Below, piece after piece: positions 1 to 7,354 of a stretch of DNA of 15,911 bases (within the stretch, counting starts at the first letter, position 1; each line of letters begins with the position of its first letter). The stretch lies in the NCBI GenBank assembly GCA_905208975.1, contig CAJLRE010000042.1:1-15911 (forward strand), given 5' to 3'. The position numbers were made by a program, and so were the translations under genes. The DNA comes from an uncultured Collinsella sp. GTDB lineage: Bacteria; Actinomycetota; Coriobacteriia; Coriobacteriales; Coriobacteriaceae. The notes under the pieces were generated by a model, which was not told where the DNA came from, did no database searches, and worked only from the letters and a program-made list of their open reading frames with translations.

Positions 1-135
1 GAGCATGCCCAGGTCGTTGCCCGAATCGCCAAAGCCAAAGGTGCGCGCATTTCCCGCGCGACCCAGATACTCCAGCGCCCGCGCCACGCCCACACCCTTG
101 TCAATGCCCTTGGGGCTCAGCTCGCGATTTGCTTG
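1..135 (-). pseudogene. 3' remnant of a Cof-type HAD hydrolase
   Basis: Reading the minus strand from about 135 to the window edge gives a clear C-terminal piece of a HAD (Cof/IIB subfamily) phosphatase. It contains SPKGIDKG, the motif III lysine region, and then FGFGDSGNDLGML, the GDxxND motif IV that holds Mg2+. The catalytic DxDGT motif and the cap domain, which should lie about 180 residues upstream, are absent. The frame further upstream is low-complexity Arg/Gly/Ala text and reaches a TGA at 262-264, so the 5' half has been lost. An in-frame ATG at 247-249 sits inside the terminator hairpin and is not a credible start. The gene continues beyond the left edge, so the rest of its 3' end cannot be judged. 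Recognition of the HAD motifs is firm. The pseudogene status is an inference from the missing N-terminus. Confidence 0.75.
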
Positions 136-225
136 CTGGGCTCGCTTGGAAGCTCGGCGGTAAACGCGTCTCCCAGTCAATCCGGCACCGCCGAGGCAAA
201 CCCCACACGCGCCCGCCAACGCAAA

Positions 226-260
226 GGTCCGGCGGGACGCACCTAGCATCCCGCCGGACC
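226..260 (-). terminator. Hairpin terminator after the esterase gene
   Basis: There is a perfect 12-bp inverted repeat, GGTCCGGCGGGA (226-237) and TCCCGCCGGACC (249-260), with an 11-nt loop. It lies 34 bp past the stop codon of the last gene of the minus-strand operon. On the minus strand the stem is followed only by TTTGCG, so the U-tract is short. The stem is very GC-rich and most likely ends the PTS operon transcript. Confidence 0.7.
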
Positions 261-293
261 GTCACTCGTCCAGGAGGCCACCGCGACGAACCT

Positions 294-1373
294 CTAGATC
301 TTCGCAAGCTCCTCGGAGATGACGCGGCAGACGTCCTCAGCCTGAGGCATCACGCCGTACATCTCGAAGAAGCCGTGGTCGCAGCCGCGATAGCGAATCG
401 CGGTGACATCAACGCCCGCATCCTGCAGCCTCTTCGCGAACAGCTCATCCTGATGGCGCAGGTAGTCATACTCGGAAGAGATGATGACCGTGCGGGGGAA
501 CGCGCTCACGTCCTCCGCGAACAGGGCAGACACCCTCGGGTCGAGCATCTCCTCCGCATTGCCGTTGGTGTACATCAGCGGCAGGTCATCATTGGCATTG
601 CGAATGCGATCCACCCTGCTCAAAGCCTCGATCCTCTGGTCGTTCACAATCTCATAGAGGTCATAGGACCATTCCTCCGGAACGGGGCCGCCGTCGACGA
701 GCGGATACAGCTCGGCCACGAGCTTGATCCTGTCCACATGGGACCCGTCGAGGACGACGGCGTTGGTCAGGCTTCCGCCCGCGGAGTCGCCAGCCACGGC
801 GATCCGCGTCGCGTCAACACCCAGCTCATCCGCATGCTCGACAAGCCAGCCGAGCGTCTTCACGCAGTCCTCGACGCCACCGGGAAACATCGTTTCGGGA
901 GACAGGCGGTACTCGGGGTAGACCGCAACACAGCCCGTTCGCTCCGCGATGTCGCGCAGGCAGTTCTCGTACTGGCCGATGTTGCCAACCATAAAGCCGC
1001 CGCCATGGATGAACACGAGCGCGGCAGAACCGCTCTCGTGGCTCTCGGGCGTGAAGACGTGCAGGGGAATGCCCCTGTCGCCAAAATTCATGACGACGGT
1101 CTTCTTGGCAACGCCCACGCCCCTCACGACATGGGTCTCCTTGTTGGGAGCGGAACGCCACGCGATCACGTCCACCGGCCCCGCCGGCTCCGGACCGGCG
1201 GCGAGCTTCGCATGGGCGCGCGCATAGACGCGCGGATCGAGCACGTGCTCGCGCTCATCTCCCGGCACGGGCTTCAGTAGGAGCTTCAGCCCGTTGGGCT
1301 CGATGACCTCCCTAGCTCCACGCTCAAGCACTTCAATCTCGGAAGTGGGGTACTTCCTCTCCTCGGTGCCCAT
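294..1373 (-). CDS. Alpha/beta hydrolase, HSL-type esterase
   Basis: This 359-residue protein is a hormone-sensitive-lipase family carboxylesterase (alpha/beta hydrolase fold 3). The oxyanion-hole motif HGGG is at residues 123-126, the YRLSPE motif near 155-160, and the nucleophile elbow GDSAG at 195-199 with Ser197. Asp303 (in EYDYLRHQ) and His333 (in CDHGF) are the probable rest of the triad. No signal peptide is visible, so it should act in the cytoplasm on short-chain acyl esters. About 90 residues precede the core, as in cap-bearing HSL enzymes. The start ATG lies 2 bp after the aldo/keto reductase stop, and no strong ribosome site is seen, so translational coupling is likely. It is the last gene of the operon, just before a hairpin terminator. 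It may deacylate an imported sugar, but its substrate cannot be read from the sequence. Confidence 0.9.
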   Translation of the reverse strand: MGTEERKYPTSEIEVLERGAREVIEPNGLKLLLKPVPGDEREHVLDPRVYARAHAKLAAGPEPAGPVDVIAWRSAPNKETHVVRGVGVAKKTVVMNFGDRGIPLHVFTPESHESGSAALVFIHGGGFMVGNIGQYENCLRDIAERTGCVAVYPEYRLSPETMFPGGVEDCVKTLGWLVEHADELGVDATRIAVAGDSAGGSLTNAVVLDGSHVDRIKLVAELYPLVDGGPVPEEWSYDLYEIVNDQRIEALSRVDRIRNANDDLPLMYTNGNAEEMLDPRVSALFAEDVSAFPRTVIISSEYDYLRHQDELFAKRLQDAGVDVTAIRYRGCDHGFFEMYGVMPQAEDVCRVISEELAKI

Positions 1374-1375
1374 GG

Positions 1376-2320
1376 CTAGCCGATCTTCAGCTCGTCAAGC
1401 TTGGCGTCAAGCTTGGCCATCTCATCGGCGGAAAGCTCCCACTCGAACGTCTCGCAGTTCTGAATCGCATGGGCGTCCGTGCGCACGCCAACGAGCGCGG
1501 TGCCCACGTACTCCTTCTGGGTGCTCCAGTTCACGGCGACCTGTGCCACGGGCTTGTCATGAGCCCCGGCGATCTCGTCCATGACCTTGAGCAGCTCCTG
1601 GACGCGCGAGAACTTGGGCTCCTGGAAGTAGTCGTAGAAGCCGCCGCGAACATCACCCTCCTCGAACTTCGGCAGCTCGCGGAACTTGCCCGACAGGATG
1701 CCCGCACCAAGGGAGCCATAGGTGAAGGAGTCGATGCCACGCTCGTAGCCCCACTTGATGAGGTCCTCGGAGGAGCGGTCAACCATAGAGTAGGGCGGCT
1801 GCTGGACGTCGATCTGAGCGACCTTCTCGCACTCCTCGATCATCTCGGTCGTGAAGTTGGAGACGCCGATGTGGCGAATCTTGCCTTGCTCCTTGAGGAG
1901 CTGGAGGGCGCACATCGTCTCGGAGAACGGGGTCTTGGCGTCGGGCCAGTGCACGAAGTAGAAGTCGATGTAGTCGGTGCGGAGGTTGCGCAGCGAGCTC
2001 TCGACCTCCCTCATGATGTTCTTGAACGAAGAGTCGCGGTCATAGCCGGCGGCGCTGGTGATTAGGCCAACCTTGGTCGAGAGCAGGTAGCTCTCTCTGT
2101 CGACGCCCCTGAGCGCGTTGCCGACGACCTTCTCGGACGTGCCGTTGCCATAGCACGGCGCGGTGTCGATGAGGTTGACGCCGTGATCGAGCATGGTGCG
2201 GATGGCGGACATGCTGGCGTCGTCATCGTTCTCACCAAAGGAGTCGCCGCCGATCGCCCAGGTGCCCACCGCAAGCTGGGAGACGTCGACGTCAGAGTTC
2301 TTGAGGTGCGTGTAGCGCAT
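1376..2320 (-). CDS. Aldo/keto reductase
   Basis: This is a 314-residue NADPH-dependent oxidoreductase of the aldo/keto reductase superfamily. The catalytic tetrad is visible as Asp52 (in NLIDTAP), Tyr57 (in CYGNG), Lys83 (in LSTKVG) and His124 (in YFVHWPD). The later stretch IRHIGVSNF is also typical. The frame is open for 25 more codons upstream, but ATG at 2318-2320 is preferred. It is preceded by AGAAGGGG at good distance, and translation from it gives the usual strand-1 text (LAVGTWAIGG). It follows the PTS IID gene by 99 bp, a gap that holds a hairpin, and it abuts the esterase. In this operon it probably reduces an aldehyde or keto group of the sugar breakdown product, or oxidises a sugar alcohol. 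The direction is not decided by sequence. Confidence 0.93.
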   Translation of the reverse strand: MRYTHLKNSDVDVSQLAVGTWAIGGDSFGENDDDASMSAIRTMLDHGVNLIDTAPCYGNGTSEKVVGNALRGVDRESYLLSTKVGLITSAAGYDRDSSFKNIMREVESSLRNLRTDYIDFYFVHWPDAKTPFSETMCALQLLKEQGKIRHIGVSNFTTEMIEECEKVAQIDVQQPPYSMVDRSSEDLIKWGYERGIDSFTYGSLGAGILSGKFRELPKFEEGDVRGGFYDYFQEPKFSRVQELLKVMDEIAGAHDKPVAQVAVNWSTQKEYVGTALVGVRTDAHAIQNCETFEWELSADEMAKLDAKLDELKIG

Positions 2321-2342
2321 ATTGTTTCCCCTTCTAATAGGA

Positions 2343-2375
2343 CGGCACACGTCGAAAGCGCTCGAACGCGTGCCG
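2343..2375 (-). other. Intercistronic hairpin between IID and the reductase
   Basis: CGGCAC (2343-2348) pairs with GTGCCG (2370-2375), and the inner bases extend the stem as 3+3 pairs around one mismatch and one bulge, leaving the loop AAGCGC. On the minus strand no U-run follows, so it is not a canonical terminator. It could be an RNA-processing or mRNA-stability element that lowers expression of the two downstream enzyme genes relative to the PTS genes, or a leaky terminator. Confidence 0.45.
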
Positions 2376-2419
2376 CCGGGAATTACCTTGAACAAGCTTC
2401 GGATATCCCTGAAGCCGCC

Positions 2420-3256
2420 TTACACGATGCCCACGAGGCCGAGGACGAGCGCGAGAACCATGACGCCAACCAGGATGATGTTGACGTTGACGTTCTTCTT
2501 GCGCAGGAGCCACAGGACGACGAGCGTGAGGACCAGGGGCACGAGGCCCTTGAAGATGGAATCGAGGTAGGTCTGGATCATGACCGGGTCAGAATCCTGA
2601 ACCGGGATGGACAGGATCGTGTTGAACTTGACGTTCGCCGCGGTCATGGCGCCGATCATCACGAGGCCGATCGTGGAGGTGGCCTTGGTGATGAGCTTCA
2701 TGAGGCCGCCCTCGTACATCTCGGAGATGAAGTTGGTGCCCATGTTGAAGCCGAGGTAGGTCAAGAAGTAACGGCAGAGGATCGACGGGATGTTGTAGAT
2801 CAGCAGGAACATGATGGCGCCGAGGGGCGAGCCGCTCATGGCGAGGTTGATGCCAATGCCGGCGGCGATGACACGCAGGACGCCCCAGAAGATTGCGTCG
2901 CCGATACCGGACATCGGGCCCATGAGGGAGACCTTGATACCGTCGATGGACTCGGTATCGAAGTCATCGTGCTCGGAGTTCTCCCTCTCCATGGAGGCGA
3001 CGAGGCCCATGGCGAACGTGCCGACGTTCTGGGTGATGTTGTACCAGGTCGTGTGACGCTTCATGGCGTCGGCGCGAGCCTCGGGGTCATCGGCGTAGTA
3101 GCGGTTAAGAGCGGGCTGGATGGAGTACAGCCAACCATCGGCACCAGCCTTGACGGAACCGCCGGCGCCGGAAGCGAACACGGTGAAGGAGCGCAGGAAA
3201 ATGCGGTTGAGCATCTTCTTGTCTTCAGGGCTCACATTCTTGATCAGGTTGCTCAT
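2420..3256 (-). CDS. PTS IID, mannose/fructose/sorbose family
   Basis: This 278-residue membrane subunit is the EIID of a mannose-family phosphotransferase system. It pairs with EIIC to form the sugar channel. The start DKKMLNRIFLRSF, the GPMSGIGDAIFWG segment near residues 110-125, and a C-terminal hydrophobic anchor ending near LVLGLVGIV are family hallmarks. Its length matches the family (about 270-285). The ATG overlaps the IIC stop codon by four bases (ATGA), and the ribosome site GAGGAGGA lies in the last IIC codons, so the two are translationally coupled at equal dose. The substrate is not decided by sequence: members carry mannose, fructose, sorbose, N-acetylgalactosamine and others. 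Confidence 0.95.
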   Translation of the reverse strand: MSNLIKNVSPEDKKMLNRIFLRSFTVFASGAGGSVKAGADGWLYSIQPALNRYYADDPEARADAMKRHTTWYNITQNVGTFAMGLVASMERENSEHDDFDTESIDGIKVSLMGPMSGIGDAIFWGVLRVIAAGIGINLAMSGSPLGAIMFLLIYNIPSILCRYFLTYLGFNMGTNFISEMYEGGLMKLITKATSTIGLVMIGAMTAANVKFNTILSIPVQDSDPVMIQTYLDSIFKGLVPLVLTLVVLWLLRKKNVNVNIILVGVMVLALVLGLVGIV

Positions 3257-4065
3257 GCGAAGAAATCCTCCTCGTCGCTGGTTGCAGAGTCGCCGGAAAC
3301 GGCCTGGGTGGCCACGCCCTTCTTGGTGAGGTCGAAGATCTCCTTGTCGCGGAGGCCGGAAGCGATCGCGATGATGACGCCAAGAACCGCGATGGCGATC
3401 ATCGGGAGGCCGAGGTACTGGTAGAGCGTAAAGCCCAAGAAGAAGTAGATGCTGAGCTCGGTGCTCCAGAGCATCTGGAGCAGGAGCGCCATACCAACGG
3501 CGGGCAGGAGGGCACCCACGGCGTTGAGGCCGTTCATGACATTGGCCGGAATCTGGTTGACAATGGCGGCAACGGGCTCGGCGCCAAGGTAAACGCCGAG
3601 GAAGGCGATGAGTGCAAAGGCGGCGTACTTAACAAACCACAGAACGTAGTGCTGGAAAGCAAGGCCCTTCTCGTTACCCTCGGCGGCCATCTTGTCGAGG
3701 GTGCCAGCGAAGAACGCAAGGAACACGTTGTTCATGAAGATCGAGAGGAACGCGGTGACGACGCCCACGGGAACAGCCAGCGTGATGGCGGCGCCCTGAT
3801 CGATGCCGGCGCCAACGGTGAAGGCGACGGCGAGGGCGGTCGCGGTAACGGGCTCGGCGGAGATAGCGCCACCGATGTTCACCGCGCCCATGAAGATCGC
3901 CTCAAGAGAGGCACCGATGATAACACCGGTCTTGACGTCGCCCATCAGGAGGCCTGCAACAAGGCCAACAACAAGAGGACGCTCGATCATGCACTGACCG
4001 AGAAGCCAGTTACCACCGTAGCAAATCAGCACGGTCAACCAGGCCATTAATGCCAACCCAATCAT
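3253..4065 (-). CDS. PTS IIC, mannose/fructose/sorbose family
   Basis: This 270-residue polytopic membrane protein is the EIIC sugar channel of a mannose-family PTS. Hydrophobic spans cover most of residues 1-240. The conserved segments ERPLVVGLVAGLLMGD (about 28-43) and GASLEAIFMGAVNIGG (about 51-66) are typical of the family. The start ATG at 4063-4065 has AGGAAG at good spacing. The soluble C-terminal tail is acidic and ends in DEEDFFA, which resembles the IIA tail. The gene follows IIB by 46 bp, a gap that contains a perfect hairpin, and overlaps IID by four bases. Confidence 0.95.
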   Translation of the reverse strand: MIGLALMAWLTVLICYGGNWLLGQCMIERPLVVGLVAGLLMGDVKTGVIIGASLEAIFMGAVNIGGAISAEPVTATALAVAFTVGAGIDQGAAITLAVPVGVVTAFLSIFMNNVFLAFFAGTLDKMAAEGNEKGLAFQHYVLWFVKYAAFALIAFLGVYLGAEPVAAIVNQIPANVMNGLNAVGALLPAVGMALLLQMLWSTELSIYFFLGFTLYQYLGLPMIAIAVLGVIIAIASGLRDKEIFDLTKKGVATQAVSGDSATSDEEDFFA

Positions 4066-4087
4066 TTGACTTCCTTTCTTTCATTTC

Positions 4088-4107
4088 ATTTGGCCGCCTG
4101 GCCAAAT
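4088..4107 (-). other. Perfect hairpin between IIB and IIC
   Basis: ATTTGGCC (4088-4095) and GGCCAAAT (4100-4107) form a perfect 8-bp stem with a 4-nt loop in the 46-bp gap between the IIB stop and the IIC start. On the minus strand it is followed by purine-rich sequence (GAAATGAAAGAAAGG) rather than a U-run, so a terminator is unlikely. It could be a processing or stability element that separates expression of the soluble IIA/IIB part from the membrane IIC/IID part. Confidence 0.55.
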
Positions 4108-4111
4108 TCCC

Positions 4112-4615
4112 TTATTTCCCCGCCGCCTCGATCAGACTCTTGAGAGAAGTCTTGGAATTGGACGGGATAAGCTGATGGAAAACCGGAATACCCTGCTCGC
4201 AAAGCTCCTTCGCGGCCTCGAGCTCATCCGGGTTGAGCATGATCGTGGAGTTGAGGGCGACCTTGCTATCCGGATCGGACTTGTCGAAGCGGCCGACGTT
4301 GGCAACGTTCACGCCCTCAATCTTGCCCGGCGCGCCCTTAACGAGCTCAAGCACGTCACGCACGCAGTTGGTGAGCGCGAAGATGCGCATGGAGTCCGCG
4401 CGCGGATCGTTCGCGATGCGGCAGGCATCCGGAACGTCCTTGACGAGGAGTTTCTGGCCCGCCGGCGTACCCATGGAAAGCGTCATGCGAAGGGCGTCGC
4501 TCTCCACGGCGTGCTTGTTGGCGACGATGATCCTGGTGGTGTTGAGCTCCTTGGTCCACACCAGGGCGACCTGTCCGTGAATCAGACGGTCATCGACTCG
4601 AACCTGAACAATCAT
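4112..4615 (-). CDS. PTS IIB, mannose/fructose/sorbose family
   Basis: This 167-residue cytoplasmic EIIB passes the phosphoryl group from IIA to the incoming sugar. The signature RVDDRLIHGQV at residues 6-16 holds the phosphoacceptor His13, followed by VALVW. The length (about 160) is usual for a free-standing IIB of this family. The start at 4613-4615 has the ribosome site GAGAGAGGAAG at normal spacing. It lies 29 bp after IIA. IIA and IIB are separate polypeptides here, not fused as in E. coli ManX. Confidence 0.95.
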   Translation of the reverse strand: MIVQVRVDDRLIHGQVALVWTKELNTTRIIVANKHAVESDALRMTLSMGTPAGQKLLVKDVPDACRIANDPRADSMRIFALTNCVRDVLELVKGAPGKIEGVNVANVGRFDKSDPDSKVALNSTIMLNPDELEAAKELCEQGIPVFHQLIPSNSKTSLKSLIEAAGK

Positions 4616-4644
4616 TGCTTCCTCTCTCTACTTGTTAGTACTCT

Positions 4645-5073
4645 CTAATCAAAGAAGTCTCCCTCGGACTCCTCGTTGTCCGCGGCCTTGCTCGGAGGCT
4701 CGACGACCTGCATCGTCGCCCTCGCCAGCTCGACGCTCTGCTTGATCGAATCTGCCGTGACCGGCTCGGCGCCGAGGAGCGTCTCGATCACGAGGCCGAG
4801 GTTCATACCGGTGACGTGGACGATCCCGCGCTTCTCCGGCTCCATAAGGACGACCTTCTGGAAGACGGAACCACCGTAGATGTCGGTGAAGATGATGGCC
4901 TCGTCCTCAGGGCCCACCGAGTCAATAAAGGCCTGGATGCGAGGGGTGAAATCGGAGTCGTCCACGTAGCAGTCAACTGCCTCCACCATGTCCGCCATGC
5001 CGGTCAGGATTCCGATCGAGCTCCTGATTCCGCTTGCGAGGTGGCCGTGCGACGCGACAAGAACTTTCTTCAT
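4645..5073 (-). CDS. PTS IIA, mannose/fructose/sorbose family
   Basis: This 142-residue cytoplasmic EIIA accepts phosphate from HPr. The N-terminal motif VASHGHLASG places the phosphoacceptor at His9. FTDIYGGSVFQKVV near residues 62-75 corresponds to the family segment (D-xx-GGSP) next to the active site, here with V in place of P. The C-terminal tail is acidic and ends in GDFFD. A good ribosome site, AGGAGA, precedes the ATG at 5071-5073, only 10 bp after the aldolase stop, so it is in the same transcript. The domain ends near residue 125, and the tail has no known function. Confidence 0.94.
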   Translation of the reverse strand: MKKVLVASHGHLASGIRSSIGILTGMADMVEAVDCYVDDSDFTPRIQAFIDSVGPEDEAIIFTDIYGGSVFQKVVLMEPEKRGIVHVTGMNLGLVIETLLGAEPVTADSIKQSVELARATMQVVEPPSKAADNEESEGDFFD

Positions 5074-5083
5074 CGAGTCTCTC

Positions 5084-5938
5084 CTAGAGCGAATAGTGGT
5101 TGGGGTTCAGAAGCTGGATCTTGCTGACGACGAACGCGCGCATGTCGGGGGCGGCGTCCATCAGGAGGCCTATGCCGTTGCCGTCGTTCTTACCGGAGTT
5201 GATGTCCTTCTCGAAGGCGCGGTACATGGAACGGAAGTACTCCGTGGCGATGTTGAACTTACTCATGCCGAGGTTCACGGCCTCCTGGAGCTGCTCGTCG
5301 GGGATGTCGGAGCATCCGTGCATGACGAGGGGGACGCTGACGGCCTCCCTGCAGGCCTTGATGCGCTCCATGTCGAGGTTCGGGACCTTGACATAGGGGC
5401 CGTGGGCATTGCCGACGGCGATGGCGAGCGAGCCGCAACCGGTGCCCTCGACAAACTCCTCGGCGAGGTTCGGGTCGGTGTAGTGGTCGCTGTTCACGAA
5501 GTCGTTGGCGTCAGAGCCGTTGCCGACATGGCCGAGCTCGGCCTCGATGTCGACGTCGAAGATCTTGGCGACCTGGACGACGTCCTTCGTGAGCTGGAAG
5601 TTCTCCTCATAGGGAAGTGAGGAGCCGTCGACCATGACGGATGGGAAGCCGGCCTTGACGCCCTTGACGGCGATCTCGTAACCAGCGGAGTGATCCTGGT
5701 GGACGGCGACGGGCACGCTCGCGCGCTCGGCGTAATAGCGGGCGGCGAAGGCGATGATGTCGAGGGCGCAGTGGTCCTCGAAGCCAGGCCAGTACTGGAT
5801 GATGATGGGCATGTGCTCATCCTCGGCGGCCTGGATCGCATAACGGATGGTCTCCGTATTGATGACGTTAATCGCGGGCACGCCATAGTGGTGCTCGGTC
5901 GCATGTTGAAGAAGCTCGTTGACCTTGATGAGTGACAT
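5084..5938 (-). CDS. Class II ketose (bis)phosphate aldolase, GatY/KbaY-like
   Basis: This 284-residue zinc-dependent aldolase splits a ketose phosphate into DHAP and an aldehyde. Visible active-site elements are VHQDHS (catalytic Asp82, zinc ligand His83), VMVDGSSLPYEEN at 101-113, EAELGHVG at 132-139 with Glu134, zinc ligand His179 in GNAHGPY, and His207 in MHGCSDIPDEQ. The SD-(I/V)-PDE form of the last motif recalls tagatose-bisphosphate aldolases such as GatY more than classical FBP aldolases, which have G-G-S-G there. The start ATG has AAAGGAAG upstream. It is followed directly by PTS IIA. No tagatose-6-phosphate kinase or isomerase is present in the window, so the substrate may be a monophosphate made directly by the PTS. 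Family membership is firm; the substrate is not. Confidence 0.92.
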   Translation of the reverse strand: MSLIKVNELLQHATEHHYGVPAINVINTETIRYAIQAAEDEHMPIIIQYWPGFEDHCALDIIAFAARYYAERASVPVAVHQDHSAGYEIAVKGVKAGFPSVMVDGSSLPYEENFQLTKDVVQVAKIFDVDIEAELGHVGNGSDANDFVNSDHYTDPNLAEEFVEGTGCGSLAIAVGNAHGPYVKVPNLDMERIKACREAVSVPLVMHGCSDIPDEQLQEAVNLGMSKFNIATEYFRSMYRAFEKDINSGKNDGNGIGLLMDAAPDMRAFVVSKIQLLNPNHYSL

Positions 5939-5983
5939 CTTTGTCTTCCTTTCACCTGAATAATCATTGGATTGGACAGTTCT

Positions 5984-6035
5984 CAGCTCGTCAGCTGGTT
6001 GAACACGAAGAGAAGCGCGAGGCAGGCAGGCGCTT
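5984..6035 (-). other. Short inverted repeats between MFS and aldolase genes
   Basis: The 114-bp gap between the MFS stop and the aldolase start holds two small dyads: CAGCT/AGCTG (5984-5997, 4-nt loop) and AAGCGC/GCGCTT (6013-6035, 11-nt loop). Neither is followed by a U-run on the minus strand. They may be weak processing signals. No promoter with both boxes could be identified here, so co-transcription of MFS and aldolase is likely but unproven. Confidence 0.3.
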
Positions 6036-6052
6036 GCAAAACGCGGTGGAGC

Positions 6053-7255
6053 CTATGCGGCCGACTGGCCCTCAGGCTGTGGCGCTGCGCTTCGACGCCA
6101 CAGTACGTACGCCACAAGAGCAACGACCGCAGCAATCGTTGAAGCGAGGGCGAAGGCCAGAAAACCCGCGTGCGTGCCGAGCGCGTCGCACGCCCAACCG
6201 CCAAACAGGTTCGCAACCACGACGGACAGACCGCTCTGAACCATCGCGAAGGCGCTCTGACCTCGAGCGCGACAATCCTCGTAAGTGTGGTTGGCAATGT
6301 AGGTAACGCAGGAGTAGTAGACGGTCATGTAACTCACGCTCTGCAGCAGCTGGCCGCAGATCATGACCGGGACGATGCCGGTGCCCACGAGCACGAGCCT
6401 GAGCGCCGCCATGAAGCAGGAAAAGATCAGGAGGTTCATCTCGCCGAAGCGCCTGACCAGCTTGGAGGAAACGAGCAGGATGGGGATCTCGCTCGCAGCG
6501 GAGACCGCACTCAGGACGCCCACGAGGTTCTGACCCTCGCCAAGCTCGACCGCGTAGCGGCCCAAGAACGCCCCGATGAAGCCAATCGCGGCCGAACTGA
6601 TGAAGGCGAAGACCAAGACGAAGGCGATCTCATTGCTGGTGAACAGCGAGAGGAGGCCCTTTCCGTGGGAGACCTTGGGATCGTCCGCGGCATTGGCGCG
6701 AATTCCCGCCTCGGGGAGGCGCCACATGTGAGCCGCGAAGACCACCAGCGCGGCAGAGACCACCACGAACTGGATTTGAGGAGCCATGTCGAGCAGGCGA
6801 CCGACGATCAGGACGACGATGGCATAGCCGATAGTGCCACCCATGCGAATGCGAGAAAAGTCCAGGCCAGAGCGATCCGCGAGCTCGATGACGAGGGAGT
6901 CGCTCAGGGGCAGGAGCCCCGAGAAAAACGCCGAGAACGCAAAGGTTACGAGAAGGACCGGGACGAACGTCGACGCCAGGTAATACAGCGGAGCGAGTAC
7001 CGCCGCCGCAAGGCAGAGGATCACGATGACCGCGCGGCGGCGCCCGAGCTTGTCGGCGATCGTCGACCAGAGCGGCTGGATGGCGAGCGCACACACCGGG
7101 GTCGCCGCGAGGAGGATGCCGGTCTGGGCTGCGCTGAGGCCGAGGCTCGTGTAGTGAGCGGAGAGGAACGGCGAGTACACGCCCGCGCAAACCCAGTAGA
7201 GGACGTTCGCGAAGAACAGCGAAGTCATGCTTGCATTTGTCCTGGCGTTGTGCAT
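6053..7255 (-). CDS. MFS transporter, LacY-like (MFS_1-like) family
   Basis: This 400-residue integral membrane protein has about twelve hydrophobic spans. A charged cytoplasmic loop, ADKLGRRRA, lies between spans 2 and 3, which is the major facilitator loop 2-3 signature. YWVCAGVYSPFLSAHYTSLGLSA-type N-terminal text and a second SSKLVRRFGE loop in the C-terminal half place it near the oligosaccharide/nucleoside:H+ symporter-like group. The frame is open to an ATG at 7346-7348, but ATG at 7253-7255 is preferred because GAAGGGAGAA precedes it and the protein then starts just before span 1. It is the first gene of the minus operon after the RpiR-type operator region. With a PTS in the same operon, it may import a second form of the substrate or export a waste product. 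Confidence 0.88.
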   Translation of the reverse strand: MHNARTNASMTSLFFANVLYWVCAGVYSPFLSAHYTSLGLSAAQTGILLAATPVCALAIQPLWSTIADKLGRRRAVIVILCLAAAVLAPLYYLASTFVPVLLVTFAFSAFFSGLLPLSDSLVIELADRSGLDFSRIRMGGTIGYAIVVLIVGRLLDMAPQIQFVVVSAALVVFAAHMWRLPEAGIRANAADDPKVSHGKGLLSLFTSNEIAFVLVFAFISSAAIGFIGAFLGRYAVELGEGQNLVGVLSAVSAASEIPILLVSSKLVRRFGEMNLLIFSCFMAALRLVLVGTGIVPVMICGQLLQSVSYMTVYYSCVTYIANHTYEDCRARGQSAFAMVQSGLSVVVANLFGGWACDALGTHAGFLAFALASTIAAVVALVAYVLWRRSAAPQPEGQSAA

Positions 7256-7354
7256 CGTGCTTCTCCCTTCTTGCTCGCCGGGTGCCTGTCTGGGCTTCGA
7301 AGTGATTCGCCATCTAGCGTGAAACGAAGTTGTGAGGCGTTGGAACAATGTTCT

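Noticed and set aside
129..1280. 383-codon open frame on the plus strand
   Set aside because: It is the antisense of the esterase gene. It has no family motifs and no ribosome site, and is a GC-rich shadow frame.
2183..3424. 413-codon open frame on the plus strand, rich in Asp, Glu and His
   Set aside because: It crosses antisense to three real genes (reductase, IID, IIC). The composition is what the complement of hydrophobic PTS codons gives.
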